A stretch of 64,000 bases of DNA from Pelecanus crispus. Its lineage: Eukaryota; Chordata; Aves; Pelecaniformes; Pelecanidae. Position 1 is the first letter of the stretch. Each line of letters opens with the position of its first letter. Positions 57,706-64,000 of the stretch are shown here, piece after piece. Both the position numbers and the translations under genes were made by a program. The notes under the pieces were generated by a model. That model ran no database searches. It saw only the letters and a program-made list of their open reading frames with translations, and was not told the origin of the DNA. The stretch covers positions 125,532,309-125,596,308 of the forward strand of contig NC_134643.1 of NCBI RefSeq assembly GCF_030463565.1. Direction: 5' to 3'.

Positions 57706-57790
57706 CTGAGATAACAACAGATTAATCAGAGTGTATTAAGGAGTCTGTTAACAGTTGCCGGTCACGATATTAGTTCTTCTGATCTGCACC
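57706..57790 (+). other. gag leader
   Basis: An 85-nt untranslated leader between the PBS and the gag ATG. The frame is open back to a TTG at 57755, but the first ATG, with a good context (GCACCATGT), is at 57791. No packaging hairpin was assigned. Confidence 0.6.
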
Positions 57791-59785
57791 ATGTTCTTTT
57801 TTTTGCAGCACGCGTTAAAGCTAGCTGTCAGTTTGTGTAGTGTGCTATGCTCTGCAGTGATTCATGATCTTTTGCTTGGGAGGCTCCTTATCAAAACCCT
57901 GACCTTGAGCATTCTTTGGTATTTGGGTTTCATACAGAAGTCACTACTGTACTTCGGGTACTACCTCATAGAGAGAGTTAGCAATTATACTTCTTACTCT
58001 GAGAGGCTTGTTGTGGAGGAAATACAGAATGGCACCTTTGCTGCTTTCTTCTATGATGTTTCCTCCTTCATTACAACAACTTTCCTGTATCTTGAACACC
58101 CCTGGGCAGTTAAGATACTTCTATTGATAATTCTTGGGAATGTTGTTTCCATTTTGATAAAGGTCAGTAAGCAGTTTAAAAATACCATCCAGAGATCTAC
58201 CCCAAGGCTGGATAGTTATGAGTGGCAGGGTGTGTGGGATCGTATGCGCAAGTACCTAGGGCAGTGGGGACCTCCAGTGTTTTGGAACTTCACCCCTGAA
58301 CAAGTGCAGAATCCTGAAGAATTAGTAAAGTATTTGGAAGAAGTATGTTGTCACCCTGGTAGCTCCAGAGAGACACAAATCATTGCAACATGCTGGGGAC
58401 TGGCCCATGCCTATCGAGCCGTGGTCAACGCCAATCAGTACCCTCAAAAGAAAGAGAAGGTCTCTGGATCTGATGACAAAACAACAAGCACTGTGGCTAC
58501 TCAAACCCCCACTACAGGCCCTGCGGCTACTCCAACCCCCACTACAGGCCTTGCAGCTACTCAAACCCCTGCCCCAGGCACTGTGGCTACTCCAGCCACA
58601 GCCATGAGCACTGCGGCTACTCAAACCCCAGTGACAGACACTGTGGCTAAACCAGAGAACCAACCTGCGCCGGTATCAGTTGCCCCTATACAGAAGAAAA
58701 AATACACGAGGAAATCAGTTCGTTTAGTAAGGGATGAAGATGAACCAGGGCCATCACGAGAACCAGAGGAGGAAGAACCCATAAATGAGATGGTGACCAC
58801 CCGATCCCTATCCCTGAGTGAGCTGCGAGATATGCGAAAAGATTTTGGTCGTCATCCAGGCGAGCACATCATCACCTGGCTGCTCCGATGCTGGGATAAC
58901 GGGGCCAGTAGCCTGGATTTAGAGGGTAGGGAAGCCAAGCAGCTGGGATCCCTTTCCAGGGAAGGGGGCATTGACAAAGCAATTGGAAAAGGGGCAAAAC
59001 CGCTCAGCCTCTGGAGGCGACTTCTGTCAAGCGTGAAGGAAAGGTATCCCTTCAAGGAGGATGTTTTATACCGCCCAAGCAAATGGACCACCGTAGAGAA
59101 AGGTATCCAGTACCTGAGGGAATTAGGCGTGCTGGAGGTGATTTACAGTGACCTGAATGATGAGCGGTTAACCAAAGACCCAGATGAAGTCAGGTGCACA
59201 CAATCCATGTGGCGGAAGGTGGTACGGAGCGCACCAGCATCGTATTCCAACTCGTTGGCAATACTAGCCTGGAAAGACGACGAGGCACCAACGGTGGATG
59301 AAGTGGCTAGACAACTCCGGGACTACGAAGAAAAGCTCTCTTCCTCCCTACGGGCCTGTGTCTCGGCTGTGGAAAAACTGTCTGAAAAAATATGCCAAGA
59401 GTTCCAACAACTCAGAGAGGATCTGTCCTACTCCCCACCTGCACGGACCAGTGTCTCAGCCATTAGGAGTCAACGTCCCTATGCTCAAGAGAGAGGATAT
59501 AGAGGATACACACCACGGGGCACCCTGCGGTTTTACCTGCGTGATTATGGAGAGGACATGAGAAAGTGGGATGGAAAACCCACCTCAACCTTAGAGGCAC
59601 GGGTGCGTGAGTTGCAAGGAAAAACTATTAGAAAAGGCGGTTCTCCCAGGAAAATTGCAGCTCCAGTTTCCAGTGAGCAGTTCCCCAGACAGAGTAAGAG
59701 GGCTAATTTTACTTCCGACCTTGATCAGGGAACTTTTGATTCACATTTACAGGAAGTGAACAACGAATACTGTGACCAGTGTTAG
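57791..59785 (+). CDS. gag: Gag polyprotein of ERVL-like provirus, intact
   Basis: 664 residues from the ATG at 57791 to TAG at 59783-59785. The start was chosen because it is the first ATG and has a good Kozak context. The region of about residues 1-60 and a segment near 105-135 are strongly hydrophobic, like membrane segments, instead of a usual soluble matrix domain. Residues 235-284 are five tandem 10-residue Ala/Thr/Pro repeats. A basic patch and an acidic linker follow. Residues about 340-520 (LRDMRKDFGRHPGEH onward) resemble the ERV-L/Fv1 capsid region. After a predicted coiled coil (about 505-545) the basic C-terminus has no CCHC zinc knuckle; it ends CDQC. Gag builds the particle shell. 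This copy has no stop or frameshift. No LTR promoter lies upstream in the right direction, so expression is doubtful. Confidence 0.85.
   Translation: MFFFLQHALKLAVSLCSVLCSAVIHDLLLGRLLIKTLTLSILWYLGFIQKSLLYFGYYLIERVSNYTSYSERLVVEEIQNGTFAAFFYDVSSFITTTFLYLEHPWAVKILLLIILGNVVSILIKVSKQFKNTIQRSTPRLDSYEWQGVWDRMRKYLGQWGPPVFWNFTPEQVQNPEELVKYLEEVCCHPGSSRETQIIATCWGLAHAYRAVVNANQYPQKKEKVSGSDDKTTSTVATQTPTTGPAATPTPTTGLAATQTPAPGTVATPATAMSTAATQTPVTDTVAKPENQPAPVSVAPIQKKKYTRKSVRLVRDEDEPGPSREPEEEEPINEMVTTRSLSLSELRDMRKDFGRHPGEHIITWLLRCWDNGASSLDLEGREAKQLGSLSREGGIDKAIGKGAKPLSLWRRLLSSVKERYPFKEDVLYRPSKWTTVEKGIQYLRELGVLEVIYSDLNDERLTKDPDEVRCTQSMWRKVVRSAPASYSNSLAILAWKDDEAPTVDEVARQLRDYEEKLSSSLRACVSAVEKLSEKICQEFQQLREDLSYSPPARTSVSAIRSQRPYAQERGYRGYTPRGTLRFYLRDYGEDMRKWDGKPTSTLEARVRELQGKTIRKGGSPRKIAAPVSSEQFPRQSKRANFTSDLDQGTFDSHLQEVNNEYCDQC
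58493..58642 (+). repeat. In-frame 30-bp tandem repeat in gag, five copies
   Basis: Each unit starts GTGGCTACTC or a close variant (58493, 58523, 58553, 58583, 58613) and encodes ten residues of the type VATQTPTTGP. The first two units are most alike and the fourth is most diverged. A sixth partial unit (GTGGCTAAAC) follows. It makes a flexible Pro/Thr linker between the hydrophobic N-terminus and the capsid part. Confidence 0.9.
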
Positions 59786-59859
59786 AGGGGCCCTGCCTCC
59801 AGCCAGGTGGAGGAAAGGGACAACCGGGTTTACTGGACTGTGTGGATTCGATGGCCTGG
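59783..59859 (+). promoter_or_regulatory. Candidate UAG readthrough site between gag and pro-pol
   Basis: Gag and pro-pol are in the same frame, separated only by TAG (59783-59785). Ten nucleotides later, CCTCC (59796-59800) can pair with GGAGG (59809-59813), closing an 8-nt loop. The loop bases CCAGG (59803-59807) can pair with CCTGG at 59855-59859, which would make a pseudoknot. This recalls gammaretroviral stop-codon suppression. The pairing is seen by eye. Function is inferred, and the downstream codon (AGG) differs from the usual G-starting context. Confidence 0.5.
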
Positions 59860-62800
59860 AACGTCAGACCCACAGGAGTATAAGGCTCTAGTGGACACTG
59901 GTGCACAGTGCACGCTAATGCCATCAAACTATAGAGGGGCAGAACCCATTTGTATTTCTGGAGTGACAGGGGGATCCCAACAGCTAACTGTACTGGAAGC
60001 TGAAGTGAGCCTAACTGGGAATGAGTGGCAAAAGCACCCCATTGTGACTGGCCCAGATGCTCCGTGCATCCTTGGCATAGACTACCTCAGGAGAGGGTAT
60101 TTCAAGGACCCAAAAGGGTACCGGTGGGCTTTTGGTATAGCTGCTTTGGAGACAGAGGAAATTAAACAGTTGTCCACCTTGCCCGGTCTCTCAGAGGACC
60201 CTTCAATTGTAGGGTTGCTGAAGGTTGAGGAACAACAGGTGCCGATTGCTACCACAACTGTGCACAGGCGGCAATATCACACCAACCGAGACTCCCTGAT
60301 TCCCATCCATAACCTGATTCGTCGACTGGAGAGCCAGGGAGTGATCAGCAAGACTCGCTCACCCTTTAACAGTCCCATATGGCCAGTGCGAAAGTCTAAT
60401 GGGGAGTGGAGACTAACAGTGGACTATCGTGGCCTGAACGAAGTTACACCGCCGCTGAGTGCTGCCGTGCCAGACATGCTGGAACTTCAATATGAACTGG
60501 AGTCAAAGGCAGCTAAGTGGTATGCCACAATTGATATTGCTAATGCATTTTTCTCCATCCCTTTGGCAGCAGAGTGCAGGCCCCAGTTTGCTTTTACCTG
60601 GAGGGGTGTTCAGTACACCCGGAACCGACTGCCCCAGGGGTGGAAGCACAGCCCCACCATTTGCCATGGACTGATCCAGACAGCACTGGAACAGGGTGAA
60701 GCTCCAGAACATCTGCAGTACATTGATGACATCATTGTGTGGGGCAATACAGCAGAAGAAGTTTTTGAGAAGGGAAAGAAAATAGTCCAAATCCTTCTGA
60801 AGGCTGGTTTTGCCATAAAACAGAGTAAGGTCAAGGGGCCTGCACAGGAGATCCAGTTTTTAGGAATAAAATGGCAAGATGGACGTCGTCAGATCCCAAT
60901 GGATGTGATCAACAAAATAACAGCTATGTCCCCACCAACTAGCAAAAAGGAAACACAAGCTTTCTTAGGCGTTGTGGGGTTTTGGAGAATGCATATTCCA
61001 AATTACAGTCAGATCGTAAGCCCTCTCTATCAAGTGACCCGGAAGAAGAATGAATTCAAATGGGGCCCTGAGCAACAACAAGCCTTTGAACAAATTAAAC
61101 GTGAGATAGTTCATGCAGTAGCCCTTGGGCCAGTCCGGGCAGGGCAGGATATTAAAAATGTGCTCTACACCGCAGCCGGGGAGAATGGCCCTACCTGGAG
61201 CCTCTGGCAGAAAGCACCAGGGGAGACTCGAGGTCGACCCCTAGGGTTTTGGAGTCGGGGATACAGAGGATCCGAAGCCCGCTACACTCCAACTGAGAAA
61301 GAGATACTGGCAGCATATGAAGGGGTTCGAGCTGCTTCAGAAGTGGTTGGTACTGAAGCACAGCTCCTGCTGGCACCCCGACTGCCGGTGTTGGGCTGGA
61401 TGTTCAAAGGGAGGGTCCCCTCTACACATCATGCAACTGATGCTACATGGAGTAAGTGGGTTGCATTGATCACACAACGGGCTCGAATAGGAAACCCCAG
61501 TCGCCCAGGAATCTTGGAAGTGATCATGGACTGGCCAGAAGGAAAAAACCTTAGAATATCACCAGAGGAGGAGGTGACACGTGCTGAAGAGGCCCCACTG
61601 TATAATAAATTGCCAGAAAATGAAAAGCAATATGCCCTGTTCACTGATGGGTCCTGTCGTCTCGTGGGAAAGCATCGGAGGTGGAAAGCTGCTGTATGGA
61701 GTCCTATACGACAAGTCGCAGAAACTGCTGAAGGAGAAGGGGAGTCGAGTCAGTTTGCAGAGGTGAAAGCCATCCAGCTGGCTTTAGATATTGCTGAAAG
61801 AGAAAAGTGGCCAATCCTTTATCTCTATACTGACTCATGGATGGTGGCAAATGCCCTGTGGGGGTGGCTGCAGCAATGGAAGCAGAGCAACTGGCAGCGC
61901 AGAGGCAAACCAATCTGGGCTGCCGCATTGTGGCAAGATATTGCTGCCCGGGTAGAGAACCTGGTTGTAAAAGTTCGTCATGTAGATGCTCATGTACCTA
62001 AGAGTCGGGCCACTGAAGAACATCAAAACAACCAGCAAGTAGATCAGGCTGCTAAGATTGAAGTGGCTCAGGTGGATTTGGACTGGCAACATAAGGGTGA
62101 ATTATTTATAGCTCGGTGGGCCCATGATGCCTCAGGCCATCAAGGAAGGGATGCAACGTATAAATGGGCTCGTGATCGAGGGGTGGACTTAACTATGGAC
62201 AGTATTGCACAGGTTATTCATGAGTGTGAAACATGCGCTGCAATCAAGCAAGCCAAGCAGTTCAAGCCCCTTGGGTATAGTGAACGATGGCTAAAATATA
62301 AATATGGGGAGGCCTGGCAGATTGATTACATCACGCTCCCACAGACCCGCCAGGGCAAGCGCTATGTGCTCACCATGGTGGAAGCAACCACTGGATGGTT
62401 GGAAACATATCCCGTGCCCCATGCCACCGCCCGGAACACCATCCTGGGCCTTGAAAAGCAAGTCCTGTGGCGACATGGCACCCCAGAAAGAATTGAGTCA
62501 GACAACGGGACTCATTTCCGAAACAACCTCATAGACACCTGGGCCAAAGAGCACGGCATTGAGTGGGTGTATCACATCCCTTACCATGCACCAGCCTCCG
62601 GGAAAATTGAGCGATACAATGGATTGTTAAAGACTACCCTGAGAGCAATGGGTGGTGGGACGTTTAAACATTGGGATACGCATTTAGCAAAAGCCACCTG
62701 GTTAGTCAACACCAGGGGATCTGCCAATCGAGCTGGCCCTGCCCAATCAAAACTTTTACGTACTGTAGAAGGAGATAAAGTTCCTGTAGTGCACATGAAA

Positions 62801-62971
62801 AATATGCTGGGGAAGACAGTCTGGGTTACTTCCCCCTCTGGCAAAGGCAAACCCATTCGTGGGATTGCTTTTGCTCAAGGACCTGGGTGCACTTGGTGGG
62901 TGATGCGAAAGGATGGGGAAGCCCAATGTGTACCTCAAGGGAATTTGATTTTGGGTGAAAATAGCCAATGA
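59786..62971 (+). CDS. pol: Pro-Pol (protease, RT, RNase H, integrase) of ERVL-like provirus, intact
   Basis: 1061 codons open from the base after the gag TAG to TGA at 62969-62971, with no AUG at its start, so it would be made as a Gag-Pro-Pol readthrough product. Domains in order: aspartic protease with DTGA (catalytic Asp37) and ILGIDYL; reverse transcriptase with LTVDYRGLN, catalytic Asp250 and YIDD at 312-315; RNase H with TDGS (Asp621) and TDSW; integrase with an HHCC zinc site (about 778-818) and a DD35E triad at Asp847, Asp906 and Glu942, with the exact 35-residue spacing. The layout is typical of ERV-L. No dUTPase follows integrase, though many mammalian ERV-L elements have one. All catalytic residues are present. 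Expression is doubtful without an upstream LTR. Confidence 0.9.
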   Translation, partial: RGPASSQVEERDNRVYWTVWIRWPGTSDPQEYKALVDTGAQCTLMPSNYRGAEPICISGVTGGSQQLTVLEAEVSLTGNEWQKHPIVTGPDAPCILGIDYLRRGYFKDPKGYRWAFGIAALETEEIKQLSTLPGLSEDPSIVGLLKVEEQQVPIATTTVHRRQYHTNRDSLIPIHNLIRRLESQGVISKTRSPFNSPIWPVRKSNGEWRLTVDYRGLNEVTPPLSAAVPDMLELQYELESKAAKWYATIDIANAFFSIPLAAECRPQFAFTWRGVQYTRNRLPQGWKHSPTICHGLIQTALEQGEAPEHLQYIDDIIVWGNTAEEVFEKGKKIVQILLKAGFAIKQSKVKGPAQEIQFLGIKWQDGRRQIPMDVINKITAMSPPTSKKETQAFLGVVGFWRMHIPNYSQIVSPLYQVTRKKNEFKWGPEQQQAFEQIKREIVHAVALGPVRAGQDIKNVLYTAAGENGPTWSLWQKAPGETRGRPLGFWSRGYRGSEARYTPTEKEILAAYEGVRAASEVVGTEAQLLLAPRLPVLGWMFKGRVPSTHHATDATWSKWVALITQRARIGNPSRPGILEVIMDWPEGKNLRISPEEEVTRAEEAPLYNKLPENEKQYALFTDGSCRLVGKHRRWKAAVWSPIRQVAETAEGEGESSQFAEVKAIQLALDIAEREKWPILYLYTDSWMVANALWGWLQQWKQSNWQRRGKPIWAAALWQDIAARVENLVVKVRHVDAHVPKSRATEEHQNNQQVDQAAKIEVAQVDLDWQHKGELFIARWAHDASGHQGRDATYKWARDRGVDLTMDSIAQVIHECETCAAIKQAKQFKPLGYSERWLKYKYGEAWQIDYITLPQTRQGKRYVLTMVEATTGWLETYPVPHATARNTILGLEKQVLWRHGTPERIESDNGTHFRNNLIDTWAKEHGIEWVYHIPYHAPASGKIERYNGLLKTTLRAMGGGTFKHWDTHLAKATWLVNTRGSANRAGPAQSKLLRTVEGDKVPVVHMKNMLGKTVWVTSPSGKGKPIRGIAFAQGPGCTWWVMRKDGEAQCVPQGNLILGENSQ

Positions 62972-63438
62972 ACTGAATTGTATAATATTAATTGCTTTAT
63001 AATACTGTATGTTATCTCTTAACTATATGTTATCTCTTAACTGCATGTTAATATAATAATATAGTAGGTTAACATTAAGTATATAATACTATATATTATG
63101 ATTGCTATATGACGCATCAATGGTATTGCAGTAAGAATTGCCCAGCCTAAGGAAAATGAACTTTGATGAAACCATGTTGGAATGAGAACTGACTTCAGCA
63201 TGCAACAGTCCAACACTGCACACCACCTCTCCTGCTCTGAAAGACTGTGATGACAGATGGAACCCAAAGTCATGGGCTAAATGAACTCAATGGACATTTT
63301 AGAGGGATGGGCCATAGACGAAGGGAATGATATCTGTGTGTATATCAAGATAGGGAAAGGGGTGGTGATTAATTGGAACACATTGGAAAGGGGAGGGCCT
63401 GTGCATGACGTAGATGGTATAGAATAAGGGGTGGATAC
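62972..63438 (+). other. pol-to-LTR spacer, no env
   Basis: 467 bp of AT-rich sequence without an open frame for an envelope protein. Purine-rich stretches GGAAAGGGGAGGG (about 63384) and AATAAGGGGTGGA (63423-63435) lie before the LTR. The second is close enough to the LTR start to be the polypurine tract that primes plus-strand DNA, although it is imperfect. Confidence 0.7.
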
Positions 63439-64000
63439 TGTCCTGGTTTCGGCTGGGATAGAGTTAATTTTCTTCCTAGCAGCAGGCATAGTGCTGTGTT
63501 TTGGATTTAGTAGGAGAAGAATGTTGATAACAGGCTGATGTTTTTAGTTGTTGCTGAGTACTGCTTATGCTAGTCAAGGACTTTTTCAGCTTCCCATGCT
63601 CTGCCAGGCGCACAAGAAACTGGGAGGGGGCACAGCCAGAATAGTTGATCCAAACTGACCAAAGGGCTATTCCATACCATATGACGTCATGCTCAGTATA
63701 TAAACTGGGGGGGGTTGGCCGGGGAGCAGCGATCGCTGCTCGGGAACTGTCTGGGTATCGGTCGGCGGGTGGTGAGCAATTGCATTGTGCATCACTTGCT
63801 TCGTGTATCATTATTATTATTATCATTATTATACTGTTACTATTAGCATTACTATTTTACTTTATTTCAATTATTAAACTGTTCTTATCTCAGCCCAGGA
63901 GTGTTTCTCACTCTTACTCCTCCAATTCTCTCCCCCATCCCGTCGGGGTAGGGGGAGTGAGCGAGCGGCTGCGTGGTGCTTAGTTGCTGGCTGGGGCTAA
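63439..64000 (+). mobile_element. Right (3') LTR, cut by window end
   Basis: It starts TGTCCTGGTTTCGGC. By symmetry with the left copy it should end at about 64009, for a length of 571 bp. Signals: CRE/ATF palindrome TGACGTCA (63682-63689), TATA box TATATAAA (63697-63704), an ATT-rich microsatellite (63808-63832) and ATTAAA (63873-63878) as the likely poly(A) signal. Transcription from it would leave the element to the right. Confidence 0.9.
63682..63704 (+). promoter_or_regulatory. LTR core promoter: CRE palindrome and TATA box
   Basis: TGACGTCA (63682-63689) is a perfect CRE/ATF site and lies eight bases before TATATAAA (63697-63704). The same pair is at 54636-54658 in the reversed left LTR. 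The CRE suggests response to CREB/ATF-type factors, known for several retroviral LTRs. Confidence 0.7.

Larger units (their letters stand above)
54331..64000 (+). mobile_element. Palindromic ERVL-like provirus, 5' LTR replaced by an inverted pol-LTR copy
   Basis: An env-less retroviral element. The order on the + strand is: reversed LTR (54331-54901), reversed 3' half of pol (55369-57685), primer binding site (57688-57705), gag (57791-59785), in-frame UAG, pro-pol (59786-62971) and LTR (63439 to about 64009, cut by the window end). The pol domain layout and the Gag capsid region resemble vertebrate ERV-L elements (class III). The absence of env fits that group. Both outer termini are U5 ends of the LTR. 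The high similarity of the two arms (five transitions in 3346 bp) and the open frames point to a recent insertion. The left boundary is at an (AC)5 tract. The target duplication cannot be checked because the right flank lies outside the window. Confidence 0.88.
60655..64000 (+). repeat. Right arm of the 3.35-kb inverted repeat
   Basis: The partner of 54340-57685, separated from it by a 2969-bp unique spacer (57686-60654) that holds the PBS, gag, protease and the first third of RT. Mismatch positions on this side are 61051, 61535, 61663, 62756 and 63942. The arm starts inside RT at the codon for residue 291 of the pro-pol product, with no sequence landmark of its own there. Confidence 0.95.

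Noticed and set aside
55369..57717. 782-codon open frame on the - strand as a separate functional pol gene
   Set aside because: It is the reversed duplicate of the right-hand pol. It starts at a TTG in PBS-complement sequence, lacks protease and the first RT motifs, and has no start codon or promoter in its direction.
57755..57790. Extension of gag to a TTG at 57755
   Set aside because: TTG is not a likely eukaryotic start here. The ATG at 57791 has a good context and lies 85 nt after the PBS.
59807..59809. Independent start of pol at 59807
   Set aside because: The codon is GTG, and the frame is open back to the gag TAG. Expression as a readthrough fusion is the simpler reading.
62972..63438. 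Envelope or dUTPase gene after pol
   Set aside because: No open frame of adequate length and no recognisable motif in the 467 bp between pol and the LTR.
54331..64000. Palindrome as a simple long-read adapter artefact
   Set aside because: A missed-adapter artefact would flip a read at one point with no spacer and carry host flank into both arms. Here there is a 2969-bp one-sided spacer, a junction at the PBS, host sequence on the left and five real mismatches. A more complex misassembly cannot be fully excluded from this window.
1..64000. tRNA, rRNA or CRISPR-like arrays
   Set aside because: No cloverleaf, rRNA core or regularly spaced direct repeats seen. The only tandem arrays are those listed.

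Overview
This window looks like a bird genome. CR1 LINE copies are frequent, several end in the ATTCTATG-type 3' tail. There are avian-type LTR elements and a spliced vertebrate gene whose exons read clearly as IGSF5 (immunoglobulin superfamily member 5, also called JAM4). The species cannot be told from the sequence alone.

Layout. Positions 1-9155 hold no coding gene I can support: one old CR1 fragment (about 3850-4450) and a GC-rich, CpG-island-like block (about 5331-6560) that could be a distal promoter of the gene downstream. From 9177 to 43601 lies what appears to be the complete coding region of IGSF5 on the + strand: eight coding exons (58, 321, 309, 132, 25, 113, 77 and 69 nt) whose phases all match. 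They add to 1104 nt, a 367-residue protein with signal peptide, two Ig domains, one transmembrane helix, a cytoplasmic tail and a C-terminal class I PDZ ligand (THV). Its introns carry a nearly full-length but dead CR1 (about 20281-24388), several CR1 pieces, a solo LTR (32544-33678, - strand), a second piece of the same LTR family in the opposite direction (about 35700-36364), and a second CpG-rich block (about 28640-29130) just after a 25-nt microexon. Poly(A) signals lie at 44078 and 44217. From there to 54330 I find no gene.

From 54331 to the window end is a young ERVL-like (class III, env-less) endogenous retrovirus with an abnormal architecture. Its right part is conventional: primer binding site (57688-57705), gag (57791-59785), an in-frame UAG, pro-pol (59786-62971) and a 3' LTR (63439 to about 64009, the last ~9 bp outside the window). 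Where the 5' LTR should be there is instead an inverted copy of the 3' half of pol plus the 3' LTR. Every base x from 54340 to 57685 pairs with base 118340-x on the right. I compared most blocks base by base and found five transitions and no indels in 3346 bp. The inverted copy stops 2 bp before the primer binding site. The most economical reading is an aberrant reverse-transcription product, with minus-strand DNA folding back at the PBS and copying itself, which then integrated with a U5 end at both termini. Both LTR promoters point outward, leaving gag-pro-pol without an upstream LTR, and a transcript across the element could fold into a very long hairpin. This palindromic provirus is the most interesting object in the window.
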